A DNA stretch of 64,000 nucleotides from Edaphobacter dinghuensis (GTDB taxonomy: Bacteria; Acidobacteriota; Terriglobia; Terriglobales; Acidobacteriaceae). The translations under genes were made by a program, and so were the position numbers. Shown here piece after piece: positions 7,560 through 15,649 of this stretch. Numbering within the stretch: position 1 is the stretch's first letter; the number at the start of each line of letters is the position of its first letter. The notes beneath the pieces are model-generated. The model was not told the origin of the DNA. It saw only the letters and a program-made list of their open reading frames with translations, and did no database searches. The stretch lies in contig NZ_BMGT01000002.1 of assembly GCF_014640335.1 (NCBI RefSeq), positions 62,001 through 126,000 of the forward strand. Reading direction: 5' to 3'.

Positions 7560-8047
7560 GACTCACGCTCCTGTTCGGGTTGTGTGTTCTTGTTCGTTGA
7601 TGGCCGGGCGCATGATTCTTTGCCTGCGCGATGACGGGTCAGTTGACGATAGCAGGGGCCGATGGAACCTGGGTTACGATCTTCGGTTCAGTCCTGAAGA
7701 TGCGCTTTTTGGAAGCACGAGATGCCGACTCGCCGTTAAGAAAGGCCAGTCGTTCGATAGCGTATCAGTTTTGCGATGAATTGGTGCCGGCAGCTCGGTT
7801 AGGAGTCTGCGCGTTCGAAGGAGAGGTGCGGTGTGTGGATGATGGGGTAACTGTGATCGAGCGGTGGCGCCGGATTGATGGCAGGAAGGCGGCTCCTAAG
7901 AACCGCCCTCCTGATGGGTTCGTTTGAGCTAATGACTTTTTGGCGAGAACGATAATGTCCTCGATTCTCGGCATAGTGACTCGCATATGCCAATCTGATT
8001 CATTGCAGATGTGAGTTACTGGAAGCGGCGGATTCGTCGGAGGCTAC
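7560..8047. other. Intergenic region without a convincing gene; holds a fossil gene tail
   Basis: Short frames occur on both strands but none has a plausible start, SD or recognisable motifs. The one clear structure is a 46-base near-copy of the 3' end of the DUF2062 gene (see 7803-7848). Confidence 0.5.
7803..7848 (-). pseudogene. Duplicated 3' tail of the DUF2062 gene
   Basis: Over about 46 bases this stretch matches 8771-8816 with one mismatch, and in the same minus-strand frame encodes YPIIHTPHLSFERADS followed directly by a stop, as in the intact gene at 8765-9340. The upstream part is not recognisably similar, so this is either the remnant of a decayed paralogue or a short duplicated tail. 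A third, more degraded similarity (CATTCGAGGGAAAGGTGCG) appears near 6640-6660. Confidence 0.6.
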
Positions 8048-8398
8048 TTATCCATTACCAGCGTTGCCACTGCCGCTGGCATTGCCACCGTTACCGCCAT
8101 TGCCGGAAATTTCATCTCCGTTCTGCGGTCCTCCCAGCCAGTCAGAACCGCTGGAGGTATCGCTAAAGCGGTGCTTGGTATAGTCGGATCCGGTGGGGGT
8201 TTCATTTCCATTCTGCGGTCCCCCCAGCCAGCTCTGGCCATTTTGCTGGTAGGTCGATTCAACGGGGGCTTTGTTTCCGTTTTGCGGTCCTCCCAGCCAG
8301 TCAGAACTCTTTTTTGAATGCTTTGGATTTTCGGCGTTGTATTCCGGTGGGTCTTCGATGGTGTTTTGGGTGGCAGGATTCTTAGCTTTTTCAGACAT
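8048..8398 (-). CDS. Small hydrophilic protein with three WLGGPQNG repeats
   Basis: 116 residues, not recognised. After a charged N-terminus (MSEKAKNPATQNT) come three copies of a (D/S)WLGGPQNG(N/D)(K/E) unit, encoded near 8271-8307, 8201-8235 and 8111-8147. Spacers of about 20-30 residues rich in Ser, Thr, Gly and Tyr separate them, and the end is a Gly/Asn/Ser tail (GNGGNGGNASGSGNAGNG). There is no signal peptide or membrane segment. The unit is nearly identical at DNA level, so it arose by recent tandem duplication. The start is backed by GGAGAT upstream. The neighbours (alpha/beta hydrolase downstream, DUF2062 upstream) give no functional hint. Confidence 0.65.
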   Translation of the reverse strand: MSEKAKNPATQNTIEDPPEYNAENPKHSKKSSDWLGGPQNGNKAPVESTYQQNGQSWLGGPQNGNETPTGSDYTKHRFSDTSSGSDWLGGPQNGDEISGNGGNGGNASGSGNAGNG

Positions 8399-8764
8399 GA
8401 CGGATCTCCATTGTGCGTCGTTGTTGAATTAAGCAACGCAGAAGGGAAGAAGGCGAACCGACTACAAGGGTGTCCGGATGTAGGGTTCTCCGGCATTCAG
8501 TCTAATTACACTGCTCACGTTGTACTGCATCCTCTTCAGGAAGTCCAATGCTAAGCCCCATTGCTGGTCACGTTCTGACACGCGCGCGTGTCGAACTTCC
8601 GTGCAGATTAACGAAGAGCTGCGTCATTGGGGTGAAGAATCGGTTCGCAAAGCCCTCTTCGTACTGTTACCAAATTTTCCCTTAGCGTCTTTAGGAAGAG
8701 CATGGATTGAACTGAATTTGAGCCTGGGCGGAGATTACTTCCGAGAACGCGTTTGTGAACTTCG
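8399..8764. other. Intergenic region, nothing convincing
   Basis: It separates the WLGGPQNG gene from the DUF2062 gene on the same strand and must hold the promoter of the former. A plus-strand frame crosses it and runs into the DUF2062 gene antisense, with no family features. A short CG-rich palindrome (ACACGCGCGCGTGT) lies near 8578-8591. Confidence 0.5.
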
Positions 8765-9340
8765 CTACGAGTCTGCGCGTTCGAAGGAGAGGTGCGGGGT
8801 GTGGATGATGGGGTACTCGTGGTGCTCGATGCGGACGAGGAGGCTGCGCAGGAGTGGCGTGATTGCGAGGGCGATGATGGGCACCATGACGACGGCGAGG
8901 CAGAGCCAGAGCATGAGGGCGTGCCACTCCCATGTCCATAGCTGACGGGTGAGAGCGATGGGGCTGGTGCGGGCGGCGTGGATCAGCGTCTTGGCTGAGA
9001 AGGGCATGGGAGCGGTGTGGAAGACGATGTCGCCGAGATGGATGAAGGGGATGAGGAGCAGGAGCTCGAGCGGGTAGACGAGGTGGTTGGCCAGTTGCGA
9101 GGCGGCTACGTTGAGGCGGAGGAGGAAGGCTGCGGCGAGGCAGACTACTGTGGTGCTGCCGAGGACGGGGTTGATGCCGATGAGGAGGCCGACGGCGATG
9201 CTCCAGGCGAGCTTGCGGGGGGAGGCTCCCATGCGCAGGAGTGCGAAGATGGGAAGGGCGACATGGCGGTAAGCCCAGTTGTGATGGAGCGGCGGTCGGC
9301 TCGGTTGGGTATCGGCTTGGTTCACGGCGCTCGAAGTCAC
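8765..9340 (-). CDS. DUF2062 membrane protein
   Basis: 191 residues. It carries the DUF2062 core GASPRKLAWSIAVGLLIGINP followed by hydrophobic helices and NHLVYPLELLLLIPFIHLG, then two more hydrophobic stretches (WHALMLWLCLAVVMVPIIAL), giving about four membrane segments. The function is unknown; members are often found beside envelope or glycosyltransferase genes. It diverges from the acyltransferase gene at 9403 across a gap of about 60 bases. The C-terminal 16 residues and stop are duplicated at 7803-7848. Confidence 0.8.
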   Translation of the reverse strand: MTSSAVNQADTQPSRPPLHHNWAYRHVALPIFALLRMGASPRKLAWSIAVGLLIGINPVLGSTTVVCLAAAFLLRLNVAASQLANHLVYPLELLLLIPFIHLGDIVFHTAPMPFSAKTLIHAARTSPIALTRQLWTWEWHALMLWLCLAVVMVPIIALAITPLLRSLLVRIEHHEYPIIHTPHLSFERADS

Positions 9341-9402
9341 TCTTAACAGGATAGACTGCGCAACGAGGGTTGTGTTCGTTATCGAGAGGCGGGAGTGGTC
9401 TG

Positions 9403-10212
9403 GTGAGTTTTCTGCGATCTTTGGGACGAAGTATCCGGTTGGCGGGAATGTTTGCGGTGGCGGGGACGGAGCTGCTGGTGAAGCGTCCGACGACGCGCGA
9501 GGCCAGGGCGGATTGGCTGCATCGATTTGCGGGGCGGGCGATTCGGGGGATGGAGATTGAAGTCGATGTGGTGGGGAAGTTTCCTGAGCACGGGGCGGTG
9601 ATCTCGAACCATTTGAGCTATATGGATATTGTGGTGTTTGCTGCGCTACATTCGTGCGTCTTTGTGTCGAAGGCGGAGCTGCAGGAGGTTCCTGTGCTGG
9701 GGTGGATGACTACGATGGCGGGGACGGTGTATGTGGCGCGGGGGCATGGCGGGTCGGCGGTGAAGGCGCGGAGCGGGATGCAGGCAGCAGCGGATGCGGG
9801 CTTGCCGGTGGTGTTCTTTCCTGAGGGGACGACGACGAATGGGAGTGTGCTGCTGCGGTTTCATAGTGGTCTGCTGGCGCAGGCGATGGAAAGCAGGATG
9901 ACGGTTACGGCGGCCTATGTGCAATACAGCCTGGGAGCAGGTAATGGAAATGCGACGGTGGCGGACGATGTCTGCTACTGGGGCGACGCGAAGATGCTGC
10001 CGCATATCTTCAAGCTGCTGGGTTTGCGCGGACTGAAGGCCAAAGTGCGGTTTGCGGAGAGGCCAATCAGGTTTTCGAGCGATGTGCTGCACCGGAAGAT
10101 GGCGGCGATGGAGGCCCAGGTGGCTGTGGCGGTCCTGGAGGAGCAGATGTGGCGTTCCGAGGGAAGTGGGGAGAGCACGGGGGAGGTATCTGAGGGAATG
10201 CACCATTTCTGA
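9403..10212 (+). CDS. PlsC-type acyltransferase, probable lyso-ornithine-lipid acyltransferase
   Basis: About 269 residues of the 1-acyl-glycerol-3-phosphate acyltransferase (LPLAT) family. Motif I is NHLSYMD with the catalytic His-x4-Asp, motif III is FFPEGTTT, and an N-terminal hydrophobic stretch anchors it to the membrane. A second PlsC-like gene lies 900 bases downstream and an OlsB-like N-acyltransferase between them, so O-acylation of lyso-ornithine lipid (OlsA role) is likelier than bulk phosphatidate synthesis. The start is uncertain: a TTG at 9370 gives a longer frame but with poor SD spacing, while GTG at 9403 has GGGAG seven bases upstream and is preferred. Confidence 0.8.
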   Translation: MSFLRSLGRSIRLAGMFAVAGTELLVKRPTTREARADWLHRFAGRAIRGMEIEVDVVGKFPEHGAVISNHLSYMDIVVFAALHSCVFVSKAELQEVPVLGWMTTMAGTVYVARGHGGSAVKARSGMQAAADAGLPVVFFPEGTTTNGSVLLRFHSGLLAQAMESRMTVTAAYVQYSLGAGNGNATVADDVCYWGDAKMLPHIFKLLGLRGLKAKVRFAERPIRFSSDVLHRKMAAMEAQVAVAVLEEQMWRSEGSGESTGEVSEGMHHF

Positions 10213-10240
10213 TTCAACAAATCTTCACGGGGCATGAACA

Positions 10241-10253
10241 TTCTGTAACAGAA
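10241..10253. promoter_or_regulatory. Short palindrome upstream of the OlsB-like gene
   Basis: TTCTGT-A-ACAGAA is a perfect 6-bp-arm inverted repeat 55 bases before the ATG at 10308. It could be a repressor site; it is short enough to be chance. Confidence 0.25.
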
Positions 10254-10307
10254 GACAACCGAGACTGACATCGACAGCACCCATCCTTCACCTTGCGCGA
10301 GGAGTCG

Positions 10308-11120
10308 ATGCTTACAGCTACCGGAACCCCTGCAGTTGAGCTTCTGCCTGACCAAACGGTTACAACGCAATTCCTGATCAAGAAAGATATTCGACTGGAG
10401 GCCGGCCGGTATATTGCCCGGCTGGCTCTAAGAGATGGCGAGCGGGAGGCAGCGTACCGGCTGCGCTTCCGCGTCTTTAACCTGGAGATGAATGAAGGGT
10501 TGGAGTCGGCCTATGAGGATGGTTTTGACAAAGACCACTTCGATGAAGTTTGCGACCACCTGATTGTCGTGGACAAGGTAAGCGGCGAGATCGTTGGGAC
10601 GTATCGTTTGCAGATGGGCGACGTTGCGAAGCGGTACTTTGGCTATTACAGCGAGCAGGAGTTCTGCTTTGCTCCCTATGAAGCGATGCGGAATGAAATT
10701 GTCGAGCTGGGGCGGGCTTGCATTCAGCGGGAGCATCGGTCGCCGGAGGTGCTGCATCTGCTGTGGCGCGGGATTGCGCGGTATGCGCTGGCGAATGGTG
10801 GGCGCTACATGATGGGTTGCTGCTCGCTGACGTCGCAGGACGCGGACATGGGCTGGGCAGTGTATGAGTCGCTGCAGGACTGGATGGTGGAACCGGAGTT
10901 GCGCACGGTGGCGACGACGGCGTTTACGCTGCCTGCGATGACGACGAAGCTTGAGGAGGTTCGAGCGCCGAAGCTGCTGCGGGCTTATCTGACGATTGGC
11001 GCGAAGATTTGCAGCGAGCCTGCGATTGACCGCGAGTTCAAGACGATTGATTTTCTGACGCTGATGGATTTGCAGACGCTGCATCCGCGGATGGCGGCGA
11101 GATTTCTTGAGGGACACTGA
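10308..11120 (+). CDS. OlsB-like GNAT acyltransferase (ornithine N-acyltransferase family)
   Basis: 270 residues of the acyl-ACP:amino-acid N-acyltransferase family (once labelled putative hemolysin). Typical segments are YRLRFRVFNLEMNEGL near residue 45, DHLIVVDKVSGEIVGTYRLQ, FGYYSEQEFCF, and ELGRACIQREHRSPEVLHLLW. OlsB transfers a 3-hydroxyacyl chain from ACP to ornithine, giving lyso-ornithine lipid, the substrate of OlsA-type acyltransferases such as the two neighbours. The ATG at 10308 has GAGGAG just upstream and is preferred over TTG at 10293. Its end overlaps the next gene by 14 bases, which indicates coupled translation. The amino acid used (ornithine, glycine or another) cannot be told from sequence. 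Confidence 0.78.
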   Translation: MLTATGTPAVELLPDQTVTTQFLIKKDIRLEAGRYIARLALRDGEREAAYRLRFRVFNLEMNEGLESAYEDGFDKDHFDEVCDHLIVVDKVSGEIVGTYRLQMGDVAKRYFGYYSEQEFCFAPYEAMRNEIVELGRACIQREHRSPEVLHLLWRGIARYALANGGRYMMGCCSLTSQDADMGWAVYESLQDWMVEPELRTVATTAFTLPAMTTKLEEVRAPKLLRAYLTIGAKICSEPAIDREFKTIDFLTLMDLQTLHPRMAARFLEGH

Positions 11121-11892
11121 GCTGAATAGGCTGCGGCAGATCGTGCGGTGTGTGAAGCTGTTGGCGATATTGCTGGCGCTGGTGTTGGATTGTGTGTTGC
11201 GGCGACCGCGAGCGGGGGTGGAGTCAGCGGTTTGGGCGCATGAGTGGAGCCGCAAAATTGTAGGGGCGCTTGGGGTGGAGTGGAGTGTTGCGGGCAGGCT
11301 GCCTGAGAGCGGCGCGGTGGTGTCGAATCATTTGAGCTATCTGGATATTCTGGTCTATCTTTCGGTGCGTCCGTTTGTGATGGTGGCGAAGAGCGAGGTG
11401 GAGCACTGGCCGCTGCTGGGAAAGATCACGCAGCGCGCAGGGACGGTGTATGTGCAGCGCGGCGGTGGGCCGAGCACGTATGGCGCGGTGAACGCCGCGA
11501 TGGCTGCGGCTTATCGTTCCGGGTTGCCGGTGCTGTTTTTTCCTGAAGGCACGACGACGGATGGACAGAGTGGTGTGCTGCCGTTTCGTCGAGGGCTGTT
11601 TCATTCTGTGCTGAATGAAGGAGTTGAACTGCGGACGGCGGCGGTTCGGTATGAGCTGGTTGATTCAGCGAACGAAGGAGCTAGTGTTGCGCGAGATGTT
11701 TGCTGGGTGGGCGACGATTATCTTGGGCCGCATCTGTTTCGGCTGCTGGGATTGCGTGGGGTGAAGGCGGAGATTCAGTTTGGGGATGAGGTGCGGGCGC
11801 GGGGGGATCGGTTTGTTTTGTCGGAGGGTGCTCGGGGTGTTGTGGTTGAGATGTGTGAGGGTGCGTTGGTGAGTGAGCTTGTGGGTGTTTGA
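11107..11892 (+). CDS. Second PlsC-type acyltransferase, probable OlsA
   Basis: 261 residues of the LPLAT family with an N-terminal hydrophobic segment (LLAILLALVLDCVL), catalytic NHLSYLD and FFPEGTTTDG. It is clearly related to the gene at 9403-10212: both have NHLSY(M/L)D, GTVYV(A/Q)RG, LPV(V/L)FFPEGTTT and HxFxLLGLRG(L/V)KA, so the pair arose by duplication. The TTG start at 11107 lies inside the OlsB-like gene, which suggests coupling. The natural reading is a lyso-ornithine-lipid acyltransferase. Why two are kept is open: different acyl chains or different acceptors are possible. Confidence 0.8.
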   Translation: MRDTELNRLRQIVRCVKLLAILLALVLDCVLRRPRAGVESAVWAHEWSRKIVGALGVEWSVAGRLPESGAVVSNHLSYLDILVYLSVRPFVMVAKSEVEHWPLLGKITQRAGTVYVQRGGGPSTYGAVNAAMAAAYRSGLPVLFFPEGTTTDGQSGVLPFRRGLFHSVLNEGVELRTAAVRYELVDSANEGASVARDVCWVGDDYLGPHLFRLLGLRGVKAEIQFGDEVRARGDRFVLSEGARGVVVEMCEGALVSELVGV

Positions 11893-11906
11893 ATGGCGAG
11901 GAGAAA

Positions 11907-11938
11907 CCCATATCTCAGAATCGAGATATGGGGCACCC
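11907..11938 (+). repeat. AGAATC-loop hairpin with GCACCCG tag, copy 1
   Basis: CCCATATCTC (11907-11916) pairs with GAGATATGGG (11923-11932) around the loop AGAATC, followed by GCACCCG. The copy at 37798-37823 keeps the loop and tag but has changed stem bases in compensating pairs. Confidence 0.8.
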
Positions 11939-11962
11939 GCACCCGGCTGGTAATTGGGTTTA

Positions 11963-12028
11963 AAAACAGGCAACCGCAACAGCAAATGCAACTGCGGGGG
12001 TTCTTCGCTTCGCTCAGAATGACGGTAC
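11963..12028 (+). repeat. Dispersed repeat element, variant B, copy 1
   Basis: A CAACNGCAA-rich lead-in is followed by GGGGGTTCTTCGCTTCGCTC and then AGAATGACGG. Same orientation as all other copies. With the hairpin at 11907 it fills the whole gap between the convergent OlsA-like and purine nucleoside phosphorylase genes. Confidence 0.8.
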
Positions 12029-12038
12029 TTTGCGGAGT

Positions 12039-12863
12039 CTATGCGATTTGGGGGATGAGGGCTTTGAGGAGGCTGGTGAACTGGTGTTCGACGCGGCGGC
12101 CGGTCTCCATGACTTCTTCGTGGTTGATGGCTTCGTTGAGGACTCCGGCGGCCATGTTGGTGACGAGGGAGAGGCCGAGGACTTCGAGGCCCATGTGGCG
12201 GGCGACGATGACTTCGTGCACGGTGGACATGCCGACGAGATCGGCTCCGAGGATGCGGAAGGCGCGGATCTCGGCGGGGGTTTCGTAGCTGGGGCCTAGG
12301 ACGGCGAGATAGACGCCTTCGGCTAAGGGGATGTTTTGCTTTGCGGCTTCGGCGTGAGCGAGGGTGCGAAGTGCGAGGGAGTAGGCGTTGGTCATGTCGA
12401 AGAAGCGTGGGCCGAACTTCGCTTCGTTGGGGCCGAGGGCGGCGTTGGAGCCGGTGAGGTTGATGTGGTCTGAGATGGCTACGAGCGAGCCTTGCTTGTA
12501 GCTGGTGTTGATGGCTCCGGCGGCGTTGGTGACGATCAGCGATTTGCATCCGAGCAGGCCGAGGACGCGGGTGGGGAAGGTGACCTCGGCGAGGGAGTAG
12601 CCCTCGTACGCGTGGACACGGCCCTGCATGACGGCTACGGGGACTCCGGCGATGTGGCCAAGGATGAGCTTGCCGGAGTGGCCTTCGACGGTGGATTGAG
12701 GGAAGTGCGGGATGTCGGCGTAGGGGATGGTGGTGGGGTCTTCGACCTGTGCGGCGAAGTTGCCGAGGCCGGAGCCGAGGATGATGCCGAGGCGCGGCGT
12801 GAGCGGCGTGAGAGTACGGATGTAGTCGGCGGCGGCGGTGGCTCGAGTGTATTGGTCAGTCAT
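12039..12863 (-). CDS. Purine nucleoside phosphorylase
   Basis: 274 residues of the trimeric PNP family. It splits inosine and guanosine with phosphate to base and ribose 1-phosphate. Diagnostic segments are LGIILGSGLGNFA (phosphate loop), FPQSTVEGHSGKL, MQGRVHAYEGYS, VTNAAGAIN, LGPSYETPAEIRA and LVGMSTVHEVIVARHMGLEVL, then LVTNMAAG. It lies 17 bases downstream of the nucleoside transporter on the same strand, so uptake and cleavage are encoded together. The start MTDQYTRAT at 12863 fits the family length. A much longer frame continues upstream but is a shadow of the transporter gene. Confidence 0.93.
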   Translation of the reverse strand: MTDQYTRATAAADYIRTLTPLTPRLGIILGSGLGNFAAQVEDPTTIPYADIPHFPQSTVEGHSGKLILGHIAGVPVAVMQGRVHAYEGYSLAEVTFPTRVLGLLGCKSLIVTNAAGAINTSYKQGSLVAISDHINLTGSNAALGPNEAKFGPRFFDMTNAYSLALRTLAHAEAAKQNIPLAEGVYLAVLGPSYETPAEIRAFRILGADLVGMSTVHEVIVARHMGLEVLGLSLVTNMAAGVLNEAINHEEVMETGRRVEHQFTSLLKALIPQIA

Positions 12864-12880
12864 TGGCGAATGTAGAAAGT

Positions 12881-14116
12881 TTATTTGATGAGCATGGAGA
12901 CGATGGCGGCGGACATGAGGTTGGCGAGGGTTCCGGCGACCATGGCGCGCAGGCCGAGGCGGGCGAGGTCGTTGCGGCGTTCGGGGATGAGGGCGCCGAT
13001 GCCTCCGATCTGGATGCCGATGGAGCTGAGGTTGGCGAAGCCGCAGAGGGCGAAGGTGGTGATGGTGAAGCTGCGGGGGGAGATCAAGGCACGTTGCGCG
13101 CCGAGGTCGGTGTAGGCGATGAGCTCGTTGAGGACGGTGCGGGTGCCGAGGAGGTTGCCGACGAGTTTGGCTTCGTGCCAGGGGATTCCGATGAGCCAGG
13201 CTACGGGTGCGAAGAAGAAGCCGAGGACGGCGTTGAGGCTTACAGGGAAGGGAATGTGGTGCGGGGCCAGAAGATTGTGGATGCCGCCGAAGATGCCGTT
13301 GGTGAGCGAGACCAGCGCGAGGAAGCTGATGAGCATGATGGCGACGTTGAAGGCGAGCGCGCCGCCGTCGATGGTGCCGCGAGCGATGGCTCCGATGAAG
13401 TTTTCGTTGGCGTGCTCTTCGGTGGGCGGCATCTTGACGATGCCTGCGGTAGCGGGAACTTCGGTCTCGGGGACGAGCATCTTGGCGATGAGGATGGTTC
13501 CGGGCGCGGTCATGATGACTGCCGCAAGTAAATCTGCCGCGTGGATACCGTAGGCGATGTACGCGGCCATGATGCCGCCGGAGACGTGGGCCATGCCGGA
13601 GGTCATGATGGTCATCAGCTCGGAGTAGGTGGCTCCGTTGAGGAAGGGACGGATGGTGAGCGGGGCTTCGGTCTGGCCCATGAAGATGCTGGCGGCGACG
13701 TTGGTGGACTCGGCACCGGAGATGCCCATGGTCTTTTGCATGATCCAGGCGAAGGCGCGGATGACGAGTTGCATGACGCCGATGTAGTAGAGGATGGCGA
13801 AGAAGGCGGAGATGAAGATGATGGTGGGCAGGACGCGGAAGGCGAAGATGGCGACCGCGGCGTTGCTGCCGCCGAGCGGGCCGAAGACCATCTCGGAACC
13901 GGCGACGGAGTGCTCGAGGAGTTTGTTGACGGCGCTGCCGGCGGCGGCGAGGAAGCGTTGGCCAAGGGATGAATCGAGCACGATGAAGGCGAAGAGGAAT
14001 TGCAGGCCAAGGCCCCAGGCTACGGTGCGCCAGCGGATAGCGCGACGATTGGTGGAGAAGACATAGGCGACGCCGATGAAGACGATGAGTCCGAGAAGTC
14101 CGGTGAAACGAGCCAA
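12881..14116 (-). CDS. nupC: CNT-family nucleoside transporter
   Basis: About 411 residues with multiple hydrophobic segments. Concentrative nucleoside transporter marks include VLPTIIFISAFFAILYYIGVMQ, FMGQTEAPLTIRPF (the nucleoside-binding hairpin), MTSGMAHVSGGIMAAYI, and FALCGFANLSSIGIQIGGIG near the end. It imports nucleosides by Na+ or H+ symport across the inner membrane. The downstream PNP would phosphorolyse the purine nucleosides. No ATG exists near the start: TTG at 14131 gives a slightly longer protein, but TTG at 14116 has CAGGAG six bases upstream and is preferred. Confidence 0.9.
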   Translation of the reverse strand: MARFTGLLGLIVFIGVAYVFSTNRRAIRWRTVAWGLGLQFLFAFIVLDSSLGQRFLAAAGSAVNKLLEHSVAGSEMVFGPLGGSNAAVAIFAFRVLPTIIFISAFFAILYYIGVMQLVIRAFAWIMQKTMGISGAESTNVAASIFMGQTEAPLTIRPFLNGATYSELMTIMTSGMAHVSGGIMAAYIAYGIHAADLLAAVIMTAPGTILIAKMLVPETEVPATAGIVKMPPTEEHANENFIGAIARGTIDGGALAFNVAIMLISFLALVSLTNGIFGGIHNLLAPHHIPFPVSLNAVLGFFFAPVAWLIGIPWHEAKLVGNLLGTRTVLNELIAYTDLGAQRALISPRSFTITTFALCGFANLSSIGIQIGGIGALIPERRNDLARLGLRAMVAGTLANLMSAAIVSMLIK

Positions 14117-14223
14117 AGGGTGCTCCTGCAAGGGTAAGGCGAGTACGAAATCTTTGGGATGAGTGTACCGGACAGCGGCGAGCTATCCAAAGATTTGCCT
14201 GGCGGGAGGAGAGAGAGTCGGGG

Positions 14224-15495
14224 CTATGAGAATCGCACAGAGATGGTGTCGATCTCGATGGGGGCAGGCGGAGCTGGCCGCTGCTTGAAGGCGTACATGC
14301 GCTGATCGGCGATGCTGAGCAGCTTGGTTGCATCGTCGGCGTCGTCGGGATAGATGGCGATGCCGAGGCTGGCTGTCACGATGTACTGCTGACCGTTGAC
14401 GAAGATTGGCCTTCGAATGGAGGTCTGAATCTTGAACAGCAACTCGGTGAGGGCGAGATCGTCTTTAATGTCGGGGGCGATGAGGGTAAACTCGTCTCCT
14501 CCAAGGCGCGCCAGGATATTACCCGGAGGCAGATCCTCGCGCAGATTTCTGGCGACTTTGCACAGAATCTCGTCACCGGCCTGGTGTCCCAGCGCATCGT
14601 TGATCTTTTTGAAGCCGTCGAGATCGAAGATCAGAAGTGCCAGATGATCGTTCACTCGACGGCAGCGGACGAGGGCCTGATTGAGATGAGTCTCGAAGGA
14701 GCGGCGATTGGGAAGGCCGGTAAGGTAGTCGTGTAACGCGAGCCACTGATTGCTCGAGACCTGCTCTTCGAGCATGACGAGGATCATGCCGATGGTGATG
14801 AGGGTCTTCTGCATGTTCCAGACGTGAGAGGCTATGTCGGCGTAGGCGCGATAGTGCACGATGAAGGGATGCACGAAGAAGCAGAGCGCCCAGATGAAGA
14901 ACCCTGTGAGGATGGCAAGGCGTCCGGTGCTGTGCCGGGGAAGGCGATGGAGATATTTGACGCCTGCGATAGCGTAGACGCCGCAGAGGCTCCAATAGAC
15001 TGCCTGACGGTATTCGCCATAGTAGACCAGCGCACCGATAGCGATCCATCCTGATAAGTGAATGATAGTGACAAGCCATGTGCGGTGGAGATAGAGCGAA
15101 CTGCCCACGGCGATGACAATTCCTACGGCGACAGCGGGGAAGTAAGGGAGCGGTTTATAGATGTGCAGACCGTAGAGCGTGTTGACGGCCAGTAATGGCA
15201 GCGCATTCATCGCGAGATAGATGAGCCGGATTCGCGAAGGGACGGGATGCCTTCTGGCGTCCCAGGTGAAGACAACACCGGCGATGAGATAGCAATCGAG
15301 GACGATGATGTGGAGAATCCTGTCGGGCATGCCGTTATTCGAATAGAAGATGTGGGCGCAGGATTCGACGAGGGTGATGAGAAGTCCAAGCAGCCAGATG
15401 TCCGCCTGCTCGTGCGGGTGGCGTTTGCGCATGAGCAGGAGGATGACGATGAGAATCGCCAGCGCTGAGAGATCGGGAAGGAAGGCGTAGTTCAT
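14224..15495 (-). CDS. Membrane-bound diguanylate cyclase (GGDEF)
   Basis: 423 residues. The first 240 contain about seven or eight hydrophobic helices forming an unclassified membrane sensor. Residues 255-410 form a GGDEF domain with DYLTGLPNRRSF, FDLDGFKKINDALGHQAGDE and the intact active-site RLGGDEF, so it should make cyclic di-GMP from two GTP. The RxxD inhibitory site expected five residues before GGDEF is absent (the positions read PPGN), so classical product inhibition is not expected. ATG at 15495 has GGAG five bases upstream. An HD-GYP protein at 36555 could degrade the same messenger. Confidence 0.9.
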   Translation of the reverse strand: MNYAFLPDLSALAILIVILLLMRKRHPHEQADIWLLGLLITLVESCAHIFYSNNGMPDRILHIIVLDCYLIAGVVFTWDARRHPVPSRIRLIYLAMNALPLLAVNTLYGLHIYKPLPYFPAVAVGIVIAVGSSLYLHRTWLVTIIHLSGWIAIGALVYYGEYRQAVYWSLCGVYAIAGVKYLHRLPRHSTGRLAILTGFFIWALCFFVHPFIVHYRAYADIASHVWNMQKTLITIGMILVMLEEQVSSNQWLALHDYLTGLPNRRSFETHLNQALVRCRRVNDHLALLIFDLDGFKKINDALGHQAGDEILCKVARNLREDLPPGNILARLGGDEFTLIAPDIKDDLALTELLFKIQTSIRRPIFVNGQQYIVTASLGIAIYPDDADDATKLLSIADQRMYAFKQRPAPPAPIEIDTISVRFS

Positions 15496-15649
15496 CAAGC
15501 TCCGTGCGACGCGTGCTTCAGTCGTTAGTCAAACGGGCCCGAGGTATAGTCCTCTCAATAGAAGAAGCTATTTGTTACAGATTATCCGTTAATTAGGTAC
15601 TACCAATCCAATTATTTTTTACCTACTTGAAAGAGTAGTGACAATTTGA

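Noticed and set aside
7631..7927. Plus-strand frame of 98 codons between the hydrolase and WLGGPQNG genes
   Set aside because: No SD, no motif, and it overlaps the duplicated DUF2062 tail antisense.
8520..8945. Plus-strand frame entering the DUF2062 gene antisense
   Set aside because: Cys/Arg-rich composition without family features, overlapping a well-supported gene.
12864..14333. Long upstream extension of the purine nucleoside phosphorylase frame
   Set aside because: It overlaps the nupC gene in another frame and is Arg/His/Pro-rich. The enzyme has a proper family start at 12863.
15600..15640. Terminator after the acetyltransferase gene
   Set aside because: A 5-bp CTACT/AGTAG repeat exists, but no T run follows on the minus strand.
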